64,000 nt of DNA from Pseudonocardiales bacterium (GTDB taxonomy: Bacteria > Actinomycetota > Actinomycetes > Mycobacteriales > Pseudonocardiaceae): NCBI GenBank assembly GCA_019243635.1, contig JAFAUB010000031.1, forward strand, positions 53,073 to 117,072. The letters run 5' to 3'. Positions 46,418 to 57,291 of this stretch are shown piece after piece (the first letter of the stretch is position 1; each line of letters starts with the position of its first letter). The translations under genes were made by a program, and so were the position numbers. A model generated the notes under the pieces. It was not told the DNA's origin and did no database searches. It was given only the letters and a program-made list of their open reading frames with translations.

Positions 46418-46972
46418 TCAGACGAGTGTGAGGGTGAGGGGGCCGGTGAGGCGGAGCTCGCGTAACGGGCGGCCGGCGGCGTCCAGGGTGCGCACGGTGC
46501 CGTCGGGGATCCAACCGGCGCGCCGGTAGAAGCTCCGCGAGGCCGGGTCCTCGACGGGCACCCAGACGATCCCCCGGGTGGCGCCGGCGTCGCGCAGCAC
46601 CGTCGCGGCCACGGCGAGCAGCCGCCCGCCGTGGCCGCGACGCCCCCACCTCGGCTCCACCAGCAGAGTGCTCACCAGCATCGTGTGCGCCGCGTCGGAG
46701 GGCAGCGTGCCATCGGCGGCAGCCACGTCGTCCTCGGGTGCCGGACCGGCCACCACGAACCCGACCGGGTCGTCGCCCTCGGTGGCGATCAGTACCGTGG
46801 CCCCGCCCCGGACGGTGTCGGCCCAGGCTTCCCGCACCTGCGGTGCGTCCAGCACATCAAGGGTCCCCGGCGGCAACAGCGCGGAGTAGGCGGCCCGCCA
46901 AGTCGCCCGATGCAGAGCGGCCAGCACGTCAGCATCCTCCACGCTCGCCCCACGCACCCGAGCCAGCGCCAC
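46418..46972 (-). CDS. GNAT N-acetyltransferase
   Basis: About 184 aa. VRGASVEDADVLAALHRATW is the usual N-terminus; VSTLLVEPRWGRRGHGGRLL contains the acetyl-CoA loop (R-x-x-G-x-G/H type), and VEDPASRSFYRRAGWIPDG the final region. Substrate unknown. The frame also has an ATG at 46999 inside a palindromic element and a GTG at 46981; GTG 46972 is favoured because homology begins right after it. No clear ribosome site for any of them. Confidence 0.8.
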   Translation of the reverse strand: MALARVRGASVEDADVLAALHRATWRAAYSALLPPGTLDVLDAPQVREAWADTVRGGATVLIATEGDDPVGFVVAGPAPEDDVAAADGTLPSDAAHTMLVSTLLVEPRWGRRGHGGRLLAVAATVLRDAGATRGIVWVPVEDPASRSFYRRAGWIPDGTVRTLDAAGRPLRELRLTGPLTLTLV

Positions 46973-46991
46973 GCCACTCACGCTATGCGTG

Positions 46992-47055
46992 CCCGACATG
47001 GAGCCATATCGGGGCTATCGGGGTGGCCGTAACCCCGATATGGCTCCATGTCGGG
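46992..47055. repeat. Palindromic element, copy 3, intergenic
   Basis: Perfect 23-bp inverted repeat (46992-47014 with 47033-47055) around an 18-base centre. It differs from copy 1 at one position per arm (GAGCCATATC for GAGACATATC) and the change is compensated in the other arm. It lies between the DUF4097 stop and the GNAT gene and could act as terminator. Read in the copy-1 frame it gives PDMEPYRG ... PDMAPCRG. Confidence 0.85.
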
Positions 47056-47066
47056 GCCGGCGCCGG

Positions 47067-48017
47067 TCAGGAGGGTGCTGCTGTGACCAGGGCGTCGCCT
47101 GATCCGGTGCGGGCACGCACCCGCAGGGCGACGTCGCCCTCGGCAGGCGGGCCGCCGACGGGGAGGTCGCTGCGGGCGCGGCCGGAGCCGGAGCTGACGT
47201 CCAGCTCGGCGAGGACACCGTGGTGGATCCCTACTCGCAGCTGCCCCGAACCGGTCGTGAGCTCGAGGCCGCCCGCGCAGGCGTCGACCACAGTGAGGTC
47301 ACCGCTGCCGGTGCGAGCGTTGACGGCGTGCTGGACAGCGTCCAGGTTCACACAACCCAGCCGGACATCCCCGGAACCGGTCTGCACGGTGCCGCTGCCC
47401 TCAGCTCCCTCGACGCTGGTCACGTCGATCCGTCCCGAGCCGGTCCGCACCCGCAGCCGGCCCAGGACCGTCCCGAGCCGTACGTCGCCCGAGCCGGTGC
47501 GGACCTCAGCCACCCCGGTGCAGCGCTGCGCCCGGACATGCCCGGAACCGGTCGTGGCGTCGAGCCCGGCGGCCACCCCGGTGACGGCGATATCCGCGGA
47601 CCCGCCGCGAGCATTGATCGACGAGCCTGATGGCGCGGTCACCTGGATTATCAGCGGCACAGTGCGCAGCGGGTACTCCCGAGGCGTGCGTACGGTAAGC
47701 CGCTGCCCGGTGAAGTCGATCACTGTGCGGCGCACCGCCTCAGCGGCCAGCTCACCCAGCGGGGTCGCTCTGGTCTGCTCCCCCAGCCAGGTCAGCAGCC
47801 CGCCGATCCCGACCGTCCACGGCGGCCGGCCAGCCGGGTCGGGGCGGATCCGCACGGCTAACCCACCAGGGCCGGCAGCGCCGTCCTTCCCTGTGTCGTC
47901 CTCCACTGTGATGTCCAGCCGTCCGCTGTCGAGCTCGACCCAGATGTCGATCGGTCCCTCGCACGCGAAGTCCTGCCGGCGAACCACCGATGCGTCGGTG
48001 TCGTCGTGCTCCACCAT
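47067..48017 (-). CDS. DUF4097 beta-strand repeat protein
   Basis: 316 aa. After a non-repeated N-terminal part (about 1-140) come eight TGSG or SGSG turns roughly every 20 residues (TTGSGHVRA, RTGSGDVRL, RTGSGRIDV, QTGSGDVRL, RTGSGDLTV, TTGSGQLRV, SSGSGRARS, RTGSGDALV), typical of a right-handed beta-solenoid of the DUF4097 type. No signal peptide or membrane segment is seen. Function unknown. It follows the RHH regulator gene by 47 bases on the same strand, an association that I recall as common in actinobacteria. Confidence 0.85.
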   Translation of the reverse strand: MVEHDDTDASVVRRQDFACEGPIDIWVELDSGRLDITVEDDTGKDGAAGPGGLAVRIRPDPAGRPPWTVGIGGLLTWLGEQTRATPLGELAAEAVRRTVIDFTGQRLTVRTPREYPLRTVPLIIQVTAPSGSSINARGGSADIAVTGVAAGLDATTGSGHVRAQRCTGVAEVRTGSGDVRLGTVLGRLRVRTGSGRIDVTSVEGAEGSGTVQTGSGDVRLGCVNLDAVQHAVNARTGSGDLTVVDACAGGLELTTGSGQLRVGIHHGVLAELDVSSGSGRARSDLPVGGPPAEGDVALRVRARTGSGDALVTAAPS

Positions 48018-48064
48018 TGCTCCTCAATGAGCCTCAATGAGATTGTTCAGCCCCGGGAGGTTGT

Positions 48065-48568
48065 TCAGCCCTGGACCCAGCCCTGGACCCGGTTGCGGCC
48101 GCGGCGATCGCCCGGGGCCCACCGCGGCTCGTTCCAGGGCTCACCGCGCAGCGCGCCCGAAACGGCTTGCGAGACCCAGGTGTTCAGGGAGACGCCCTGC
48201 TCGGCGGCGGCGCGCTCGGCCTGGGACTTGACCTGGTCGATCAGCCGCAGGGTCATCCGCCTGATGTCGCCGCCGGCGTCGCCGAAGGGGGCCGCGCCGG
48301 GCTCGGAGGGCGCCGGTCCGGTGTCGGCGGGCGAGCTCACCGCGACTCGCACATCGCGGCCGTCCAGGCGCACCTCCACCACCCGGTCCTCCAGCGCTGC
48401 GGTGACCTCCGCGGCGAGGTCGGACAGCGCGTTCATGATTGCCAGTCGGGCGGCGGGTTCCAGCGCGGCACCCAGTGCTGCCGCGGTGTGCCGGGTCTGC
48501 TCGTCGCCTGCGGTCGCAGCCGCGGTGAGGTCATCGCGCAGCTGGCTGGTGTACGGAGTGAGATCCAT
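48065..48568 (-). CDS. HicB-like ribbon-helix-helix regulator
   Basis: 167 aa. Begins MDLTPYTSQLRDDL; C-terminal RHH motif (about 115-150) MTLRLIDQVKSQAERAAAEQ followed by GVSLNTWVSQAVSGAL. Annotated in relatives as HicB-family antitoxin, but no HicA toxin lies nearby; the neighbour is the DUF4097 gene, so it is more likely a transcription regulator of that pair. ATG 48568 is chosen as the family start. The upstream promoter contains a four-fold 12-bp repeat, and its predicted -10 lies so close to the ATG that the mRNA may be leaderless. Confidence 0.85.
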   Translation of the reverse strand: MDLTPYTSQLRDDLTAAATAGDEQTRHTAAALGAALEPAARLAIMNALSDLAAEVTAALEDRVVEVRLDGRDVRVAVSSPADTGPAPSEPGAAPFGDAGGDIRRMTLRLIDQVKSQAERAAAEQGVSLNTWVSQAVSGALRGEPWNEPRWAPGDRRGRNRVQGWVQG

Positions 48569-48611
48569 GACGTCAAGAATGGCGTCATAAACGACGTCAG
48601 TCAAGGCGTCA
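48564..48611 (-). promoter_or_regulatory. Four-unit 12-bp operator overlapping the RHH gene promoter
   Basis: On the minus strand four units start with TGACG exactly every 12 bases (48611, 48599, 48587, 48575), alternating TGACGCC and TGACGTC. They cover a candidate promoter: -35 TTGACT (48604-48599), 17-base spacer, -10 CATTCT (48581-48576), which would place the transcription start at or next to the ATG at 48568. RHH proteins commonly bind arrays of short direct repeats, so autoregulation is likely (inference). Confidence 0.7.
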
Positions 48612-48679
48612 CTGGTGTCGCAGTACGCTGCGAGCGCTGGAGAGCCGGCCCGGGTGAGAGGTGAGAGGAGTGGTGCGCC

Positions 48680-49492
48680 GTGAGCCGACCTGACGGGGTG
48701 GGCGGTGTCGGGGTGGGCGGTGTCGAGGTGAGCGGCACTGAGGTGAGTACCGTGCCGTTGCGGGTCCAGCTCGTTGCCAAGACCGAGTTCTTCCCGCCCG
48801 CCGACGTACCATGGTCCACCGATGCCGACGGCGGTCAGGCACTCGCCGAGTTCGCCGGCCGGGCCTGCTACCAGTCGTGGCGTAAGCCCAACCCGGCGAC
48901 CGCCACCAATGCCGGCTATCTGAGGCATATCCTCGAGGTCGGTCACCTCTCGGTGCTGGAGCACGGCACGGTCAGCTTCTACCTCACCGGTGTGTCGCGG
49001 TCGTTGACCCATGAGCTGATCCGGCACCGGCACTTCTCCTACTCGCAGCTGTCCCAGCGCTACGTCCCCGAGCGGGCCGCCGCCATGGTCGAGCCGGACG
49101 TCATCGCCGAGGACCCTGAGCTACACCAGCTGTTCCACGCCGCGGCCCTGGCAAGCCAGCGGGCCTACAACGAACTGCTCGCCGGGCTGGAGGAGCGCTT
49201 CGCCGAGGAGCCGAACGCCACACTGCGCCGTAAGCAGGCTCGCCAGGCGGCTCGCTCGGTACTGCCCAACGCCACCGAGACCCGTGTCGTGGTCACCGGC
49301 AACTACCGGGCCTGGCGGCACTTCATCGCGATGCGCGCCACCGAGCACGCCGACGTGGAGATCCGCGCGCTGGCGCTGCAGTGCCTGCGCCAGCTGCGCC
49401 TGGCGGCACCCAACGTGTTCAGCGACTTCGAGATCTGCTCGCTGCCCGACGGTACCGAGATCGCCTCCAGCCCGTTCGTGCCGGAGGGCTGA
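48680..49492 (+). CDS. thyX: Flavin-dependent thymidylate synthase
   Basis: 270 aa; makes dTMP from dUMP with FAD and methylene-tetrahydrofolate. The ThyX motif RHRxxSxxxxSxR is R115[12 protein letters not shown], and [19 protein letters not shown] follows. GTG 48680 has an AGAGGAG site upstream but gives a 21-residue Gly/Val-rich leader made from repeated GTGGGCGGTGTCG-like DNA; GTG 48743 ([13 protein letters not shown]) gives the usual 249-residue protein. Either is possible. Divergent from the RHH gene. Confidence 0.96.
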   Translation: MSRPDGVGGVGVGGVEVSGTEVSTVPLRVQLVAKTEFFPPADVPWSTDADGGQALAEFAGRACYQSWRKPNPATATNAGYLRHILEVGHLSVLEHGTVSFYLTGVSRSLTHELIRHRHFSYSQLSQRYVPERAAAMVEPDVIAEDPELHQLFHAAALASQRAYNELLAGLEERFAEEPNATLRRKQARQAARSVLPNATETRVVVTGNYRAWRHFIAMRATEHADVEIRALALQCLRQLRLAAPNVFSDFEICSLPDGTEIASSPFVPEG

Positions 49493-49505
49493 GTAGCGTG
49501 CAGTC

Positions 49506-49916
49506 ATGGACCTAGACCAGGCTCGGGCGGTTGTCGCCGAGCAGCACCACGCGGTACTCGCCACCCTGCGTCAGAACGGCACCCCGCAGATGTCCCCGGT
49601 GGTGGCGACGGTCGACGGCCGGGGCCGGGTGGTGGTGAGCACCCGGCAGACGGCGTTGAAGGTCCGTAACCTGCGCCGGGACCCGCGAGCCTGGCTGTGC
49701 GTGCTGCCTGACGGGTTCTACGGCCGCTGGGTGCAGGTCGGTGGCTCGGTGCGGATCGTGGAGCTGCCCGAGGCGATGGAAGGGCTGGTGGACTACTACC
49801 GGAGGCTGTCCGGGGAACACCCGGACTGGGATGACTACCGGGCGGCGATGGAGCGCGAGGCGCGGGTGCTGCTGCGGGTCGAGCTCACCTCGGCTGGCCC
49901 CGATCGAGAGGGATGA
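49506..49916 (+). CDS. PPOX-class F420-dependent oxidoreductase
   Basis: 136 aa split-beta-barrel protein. MDLDQARAVVAEQHHAVLAT, LRQNGTPQMSPVVATVDGRG and LKVRNLRRDPRAWLCVLPDG, then RWVQVGGSVRIVELPEAMEG, are typical of the F420-binding PPOX families of actinobacteria. The substrate is unknown. ATG 49506, 13 bases after thyX; one base separates its stop from the next start, so the three are probably co-transcribed. Confidence 0.87.
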   Translation: MDLDQARAVVAEQHHAVLATLRQNGTPQMSPVVATVDGRGRVVVSTRQTALKVRNLRRDPRAWLCVLPDGFYGRWVQVGGSVRIVELPEAMEGLVDYYRRLSGEHPDWDDYRAAMEREARVLLRVELTSAGPDREG

Positions 49917-49917
49917 C

Positions 49918-50559
49918 ATGACGGTGGGGGAGCAGACGCTCGCGGCCGGCGAGCGACATGAGCTGTGCGACCTGATGGAGCGGCTCGGTCCAGACGCCCC
50001 GACGCTCTGCGAGGGGTGGACGACCCGTGACCTGGCGGCGCATCTGGTGATCCGGGAGAGCCGACCGGTCGCCGCCGCGGGCATCCTGATACCGCTGTTG
50101 GCCGGGCTTGCCGCTCGAGCGCAGCGCGACACCGCCGAGCGGCCCTGGCCGGAGCTCGTCGAGCTGGTCCGCAACGGGCCGCCGTGGTGGTCGCTGATCG
50201 GGCGGGGACCGATCAGCGAGAAGGTCAACGGTGTGGAGTTCTTCGTCCACCACGAGGACGTGCGGCGGGTCGGACGGGGGTGGGAACGGCGGGCGGCCGA
50301 CCCGCGCCGTGCCGAGGCGCTCTGGGCCGTGCTGTCCCGGCTCGCCCGGCTGTGCTACCGGCGCTCGCCGGTCGGTGTCGTGCTGCGCCGCCCGGACGGC
50401 ACGGAGCGCGTCGCTCGGCGTGGCCGGCGTAGCGTCACCGTCATCGGCCCGCCGGAGGAACTGACGCTGCACGCCTACGGCCGTGCCGAGGCGATGGTCG
50501 ACCTTGAGGGCGACCAGACGGACGTCCAGCGCCTCCAGGACAGCCCGCGAGGGTTCTAG
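49918..50559 (+). CDS. TIGR03085-type DinB-like metal-binding protein
   Basis: 213 aa. The N-terminal four-helix DinB/mycothiol-dependent maleylpyruvate isomerase-like region is visible as GERHELCDLMERLGPDAPTL, CEGWTTRDLAAHLVIRESRP and, later, VNGVEFFVHHEDVRR with the metal-site histidines. Function unknown, possibly a mycothiol-linked transferase. ATG 49918. Confidence 0.82.
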   Translation: MTVGEQTLAAGERHELCDLMERLGPDAPTLCEGWTTRDLAAHLVIRESRPVAAAGILIPLLAGLAARAQRDTAERPWPELVELVRNGPPWWSLIGRGPISEKVNGVEFFVHHEDVRRVGRGWERRAADPRRAEALWAVLSRLARLCYRRSPVGVVLRRPDGTERVARRGRRSVTVIGPPEELTLHAYGRAEAMVDLEGDQTDVQRLQDSPRGF

Positions 50560-50614
50560 TCAGCACCGCCGAGCCGAGACCGCCCCCCACAGGTGTTCCG
50601 GGGGACAACGGTAG

Positions 50615-53244
<2,630 letters not shown>

Positions 53245-53324
53245 GGCCCGCCGACGGTGGATTCCCCGCTGTGCCCGGTGTTTGCTGCGGGGAAGGACGG
53301 GCCGAATGGGCTAGCGTGTGGGCC

Positions 53325-55805
53325 ATGGCAGGGGGGAGACCCGCGAAGGTCACGAGCTCCAGGGCGACCGTGCGGTCCCGGAGCCCGGGGACCACACCGC
53401 GGTCGCGGCCGTCTCCCCGTCGGCCGGTGTCCCGGCGGGTGCCCAGGAGAGCGTCGAGCCGCATTGTCGGCCGGAGCCTGGTCGCTGCCTGGTCGCTGCT
53501 GGCCCGCAGCGTCGGCGGACTGGCCAGGGCGCTGCGGAGGACCCGTGAGCTTGAGCCCGCGCATCGCCGGGACGGCCTCGCACTCGGCATGGTCGCCCTC
53601 GCTGTGGTCGCCGCCGCAGCGGTGTGGTGGGCCGCCGGGGGGCCGGTCGGTGCCGGCCTCCAGCACACGCTTCGTGCCCTGTTCGGTGCCGTGTCGGTGG
53701 GGTTGCCGGTGGTGCTCGCCGGGGTCGGGGCGACCCTGATGCGCACCGAGCCCGATGTGGCTGCGCGGCCCCGCCGCACCGTTGGCACCGTGCTGCTGAC
53801 GTTGGGAACGCTCGGTCTGTGGCATCTCGCGGCCGGTGCGCCCTCGGACGGGATGGGGCGGTCCCGGGCCGCCGGCGCGGTCGGTTACCTGGTCGCGGGC
53901 CCGTTGGTCGACGGGTTCACCGTCTGGGTCGCGGTGCCCCTGCTGGCGCTGCTGGCCGGTTACGGGCTGTTGGTGCTGACGGGGACCCCGGTTCGAGCGG
54001 TGCCCGGACGTCTGCGTCGGCTGTGTGGAGCGCCGCCGGATCCCGATCCCGATTCCGCCGGCACCGACGCCGCGGTAACCGACGTCGATCCGGCCACCGC
54101 CCGGCTGCGCCGCCCCGCGCGGCGCAGGCAGGCCACCCAGACCGCAGAGATCACCGAGGAGGACGCGCAGGGCGCCACGGCGGCGTCACAAACTCGGCCT
54201 CCGGCGCAGCCGAAGCCCGCCGTGCCGGTTGACGGGTCGGTCCAGGGGCCGGTCCAGGGGTCGGTTGACGGCAGGCCCGGTCAGGGCATGCGCACGAACC
54301 GGGTGCTCGAGGGTGGCTACCAGCTGCCTCCACCGGATCTGCTCCTCGAGGGCGACCCGCCGAAAGCTCGCAGCGAGGCCAACGACGCGATGATCGAGGC
54401 CATCACCGGGGTGCTCGACCAGTTCTCGGTGGACGCCCAGGTCACCGGGTTCGCCCGAGGACCGACCGTCACCCGCTACGAGGTGGAGGTGGGGCTCGGC
54501 GTCAAGGTGGAGAAGATCACCCAGCTGACCCGCAACATCGCCTACGCGGTGGCCACCGACAACGTGCGGCTGCTAGCCCCGATCCCGGGTAAGTCTGCGG
54601 TGGGGATCGAGGTCCCCAACAGCGATCGGGAGATGGTGCGGCTGGGTGACGTGCTGCGCGCGCCGACGTCCAGCCGCGACCAGCATCCCATGGTGATCGG
54701 GCTGGGTAAGGACATCGAGGGCCACTTCGTCACCGCGAACCTGACCAAGATGCCGCACCTGCTGGTGGCCGGTTCCACCGGCTCGGGCAAGTCGAGCTTC
54801 GTGAACTCGATGCTCGTCTCGCTGCTCACCCGGGCCACCCCCGAGGAGGTCAGGATGATCCTGATCGACCCGAAGATGGTGGAGCTCACCCCCTACGAGG
54901 GGATCCCGCACCTGATCACACCGATCATCACCCAGCCGAAGAAGGCGGCCGCGGCGCTGGCCTGGCTGGTGGAGGAGATGGAGCAGCGCTACCAGGACAT
55001 GCAGGCCGCCCGGGTGCGGCATGTCGACGACTTCAACAGCAAGGTGCGCGGCGGCGAGATCGTGGCGCCACCGGGATCGCAGCGGGAGTACCGCCCCTAC
55101 CCGTACATCATGGCGATCGTCGACGAGCTGGCGGACCTGATGATGACCGCCCCGCGCGACGTCGAGGACGCCGTCGTCCGCATTACGCAGAAGGCCCGAG
55201 CGGCCGGGATCCATCTCGTGCTGGCCACTCAGCGCCCCAGCGTCGACGTGGTCACCGGGCTGATCAAGACCAACGTGCCCTCCCGGCTGGCCTTCGCCAC
55301 CTCCTCGCTCACGGACAGCCGGGTGATCCTGGACCAGCCCGGTGCGGAGAAGCTGATCGGCATGGGCGACGGGCTCTACCTGCCGATGGGCGCGTCCAAG
55401 CCGGTACGGATCCAGGGCGCCTACGTCGGCGACGCCGAGATCGCCAAGGTCGTCGCCTACACCAAGGAGCAGGCCAACCCGGAGTACACCGACGGGGTCA
55501 CCGCGGCCAAGACGGGTGAGCACAAAGAGGTCGACCCGGACATCGGTGACGATCTTGATGTGCTGCTGCAGGCCGCCGAGCTCGTGGTGACCTCGCAGTT
55601 CGGCTCGACGTCGATGCTGCAGCGAAAGCTGCGAGTCGGCTTCGCCAAGGCGGGCCGGTTGATGGATCTGCTGGAGAGCCGGGGGGTGGTGGGTCCCTCG
55701 GAGGGGTCCAAGGCTCGTGAGGTCCTGGCCAAACCCGAGGAGCTCGACGGGCTGCTGTACTCGATTCGCGGCAGCGATCCGGGTGGGGGAGGCCAGGAGG
55801 ACTGA
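53325..55805 (+). CDS. ftsK: DNA translocase FtsK/SpoIIIE
   Basis: 826 aa. Basic N-terminus, three to four membrane helices (about 90-240: GLALGMVALAVVAAAAVWWA, VSVGLPVVLAGVGATLM, VGTVLLTLGTLGLWHLAAG, VWVAVPLLALLAGYGLLVL), a Pro/Gln linker containing a small in-frame duplication (VQGPVQGSVDG), then the RecA-like motor: Walker A GSTGSGKS at 483-490, IDPKMVELTPYEGIPHLITP and Walker B YIMAIVDELADLMM, and a C-terminal gamma winged helix (FGSTSMLQRKLRVGFAKAG). ATG 53325 is used; the frame upstream lies in the RNase J gene and a spacer. Convergent with the next gene, 6 bases apart. Confidence 0.96.
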   Translation: MAGGRPAKVTSSRATVRSRSPGTTPRSRPSPRRPVSRRVPRRASSRIVGRSLVAAWSLLARSVGGLARALRRTRELEPAHRRDGLALGMVALAVVAAAAVWWAAGGPVGAGLQHTLRALFGAVSVGLPVVLAGVGATLMRTEPDVAARPRRTVGTVLLTLGTLGLWHLAAGAPSDGMGRSRAAGAVGYLVAGPLVDGFTVWVAVPLLALLAGYGLLVLTGTPVRAVPGRLRRLCGAPPDPDPDSAGTDAAVTDVDPATARLRRPARRRQATQTAEITEEDAQGATAASQTRPPAQPKPAVPVDGSVQGPVQGSVDGRPGQGMRTNRVLEGGYQLPPPDLLLEGDPPKARSEANDAMIEAITGVLDQFSVDAQVTGFARGPTVTRYEVEVGLGVKVEKITQLTRNIAYAVATDNVRLLAPIPGKSAVGIEVPNSDREMVRLGDVLRAPTSSRDQHPMVIGLGKDIEGHFVTANLTKMPHLLVAGSTGSGKSSFVNSMLVSLLTRATPEEVRMILIDPKMVELTPYEGIPHLITPIITQPKKAAAALAWLVEEMEQRYQDMQAARVRHVDDFNSKVRGGEIVAPPGSQREYRPYPYIMAIVDELADLMMTAPRDVEDAVVRITQKARAAGIHLVLATQRPSVDVVTGLIKTNVPSRLAFATSSLTDSRVILDQPGAEKLIGMGDGLYLPMGASKPVRIQGAYVGDAEIAKVVAYTKEQANPEYTDGVTAAKTGEHKEVDPDIGDDLDVLLQAAELVVTSQFGSTSMLQRKLRVGFAKAGRLMDLLESRGVVGPSEGSKAREVLAKPEELDGLLYSIRGSDPGGGGQED

Positions 55806-55811
55806 GCCGAC

Positions 55812-56312
55812 CTACAGCTCCAGGAGCATGCGGGTGTTGCCCAGCGTGTTGGGTTTGACGTAGGACAGGTCGAGGAACTCCGCGACCCCCTCGTCATGTG
55901 AGCGGCGTATCTCCTCGTAGACCTCTGCGGTCACCGGGGTCCCGTGGATGGGCTGGAACCCGTGCCGGGAGAAGAAGCATTCCTCGAAGGTCAGCACGAA
56001 CAGGCGGCGCAACCCCAGCACCCGTCCGTGCTCCACCAGGCGTGCGACCAGTGCGTGGCCCAACCCCTGGCCTACGGCATCCGGGTGCACGGCCAGGGTG
56101 CGAATCTCGGCCAGGTCTTCCCAGAGCACGTGCAACGCGCCGCAGCCCAGCACCGCGCCGTCTCGTTCGGCCACCCAGAACTCCTGAACGTCCTCGTAGA
56201 GCGTCACGAGCTGTTTGGTCAGCAGCACTGCGCCGGCGTAGCAGTCCACCAGATCCTTGATCCGGCGGACGTCCCCTACCCTCGCCCGCCGCACAGTGAT
56301 CGTTGCAAGCAC
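55812..56312 (-). CDS. ArgA-like amino-acid N-acetyltransferase
   Basis: 166 aa GNAT of the short N-acetylglutamate synthase type (mycobacterial Rv2747). TVRRARVGDVRRIKDLVDCY, LAEIRTLAVHPDAVGQGLGHAL (acetyl-CoA loop), LFVLTFEECFFSRHGFQPI and KPNTLGNTRMLLEL. It would perform the first step of arginine synthesis. GTG 56312. Neighbour of ftsK in mycobacteria also. Confidence 0.88.
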   Translation of the reverse strand: MLATITVRRARVGDVRRIKDLVDCYAGAVLLTKQLVTLYEDVQEFWVAERDGAVLGCGALHVLWEDLAEIRTLAVHPDAVGQGLGHALVARLVEHGRVLGLRRLFVLTFEECFFSRHGFQPIHGTPVTAEVYEEIRRSHDEGVAEFLDLSYVKPNTLGNTRMLLEL

Positions 56313-56460
56313 AGGCCAGAACCTATCGGCCGGGTCCTCGCCGTCGCCAGAGCCCCTGAGCGCCCACCGCCTGACACTCGGCGAAGGGATGTATCAGACG
56401 GCCGGGAGGCCGACTCTGTTGTAATGCACGGCCTGAGTCGAATCTTCGGATGGCGATGTC

Positions 56461-56796
56461 ATGAAACCTACGATCAATGCCCCGGTCGAGGCGGCAGCGG
56501 CGGCGCTGGCCACCGCAGCCACCTCGCCCATGACCGCCACTGGCGAGGAAACCCTGACGCTGGTCTGGGACCTGGCGCGGATCGCCCACCACCTCGGCGA
56601 ACTCACTGCGGCCGCGCGGGACCGCTGGGCGGCCTGGGGCACAGTCACACCGCACCTGCGGCAGGCCGAGGTCCTCGTCGCCGACGCGACACGGTGCCTC
56701 AGCCACGCGGCCGGCACCTACGCCTTCAACGCCACCCGGCCTGACCCGGCCATCGTCCCGCTAGCCGCGACCGACACCGCGCGGCCGGCGGCCTGA
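56461..56796 (+). CDS. Uncharacterised helical protein
   Basis: 111 aa, not recognised. Alanine- and threonine-rich, helical (VEAAAAALATAATSPM, WDLARIAHHLGELTAAARDR). ATG 56461; ribosome site weak. First of three small same-direction genes. Low-complexity composition makes it less certain than its neighbours. Confidence 0.5.
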   Translation: MKPTINAPVEAAAAALATAATSPMTATGEETLTLVWDLARIAHHLGELTAAARDRWAAWGTVTPHLRQAEVLVADATRCLSHAAGTYAFNATRPDPAIVPLAATDTARPAA

Positions 56797-56854
56797 GCGG
56801 ATACGGGTGTCGACACCAGAATCCCGCACTCGAACAGCTCCCCGGAGGTGCGCT

Positions 56855-57073
56855 GTGGCCAGTCTCGTCCCGTTCAACGTCGATCTCACCGCGCACGAGG
56901 CCGCCCGCCTCGCCGCTGTCCTGGGCGCCCTCGGCTCGCACTGGGACCCCACCGAGATCTACGCCGGCGAAGCGCAGGCGCGTCGAATGCTTTACACCGA
57001 TCTTGACCCCGACCAGCAAGCCACCTACGACGTGCTCATCGCGGGCGGTGTGCTGCCCGACACCCCGGAGTAG
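56855..57073 (+). CDS. DUF6400-like small protein
   Basis: 72 aa. VPFNVDLTAHEAARLAAVLG then LGSHWDPTEIYAGEAQA and DLDPDQQATYDVLIAGGVLP resemble small actinobacterial proteins I recall as DUF6400 (assignment from memory). GTG 56855 is selected for the GGAGGTG site 5-6 bases upstream. Four bases separate its stop from the next gene. Function unknown. Confidence 0.7.
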   Translation: MASLVPFNVDLTAHEAARLAAVLGALGSHWDPTEIYAGEAQARRMLYTDLDPDQQATYDVLIAGGVLPDTPE

Positions 57074-57077
57074 CGAG

Positions 57078-57278
57078 ATGACGCTCGACCCACAAGCAGA
57101 CCTCGGCCGCCGCGCGTGGCTGCCCTGCCGTTACTGCGGTGACAACACCGCCCTGTACCTCCTTGACTCTGACGTCAACATGATCTGGGTGCAATGCGGT
57201 CGCTGCCTGCGCCGCTGGTGGCACGACACCGGTGTCGGCCGGGGGAGGCGCCCGGAACACCTGTTCGACGTCGCCTGA
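57078..57278 (+). CDS. Small zinc-ribbon-like protein
   Basis: 66 aa with two CxxC knuckles, CRYC at 23-26 and CGRC at about 46-49, spaced as in a zinc ribbon, followed by RRWWHDTG. Probably a metal-stabilised fold of unknown role. ATG 57078 directly after the DUF6400-like gene, so co-expressed. Confidence 0.65.
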   Translation: MTLDPQADLGRRAWLPCRYCGDNTALYLLDSDVNMIWVQCGRCLRRWWHDTGVGRGRRPEHLFDVA

Positions 57279-57291
57279 CGCCGCCGGCTGG

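Noticed and set aside
47067..47650. Regular repeats resembling a CRISPR array
   Set aside because: They are coding TGSG repeats of variable spacing without conserved full-length direct repeats.
46738..48030. 430-codon plus-strand frame opposite the DUF4097 gene
   Set aside because: Its serine/proline-rich repeats are the antisense reading of the TGSG repeats.
48564..48640. The TGACG repeats as extra coding sequence (SDAL-TDVV-YDAI-LDVM) of the RHH gene
   Set aside because: 12 bp is four codons and the frame is open, but there is no ATG or GTG upstream in a sensible place, and family members are recalled to begin MDLTPY at the ATG 48568.
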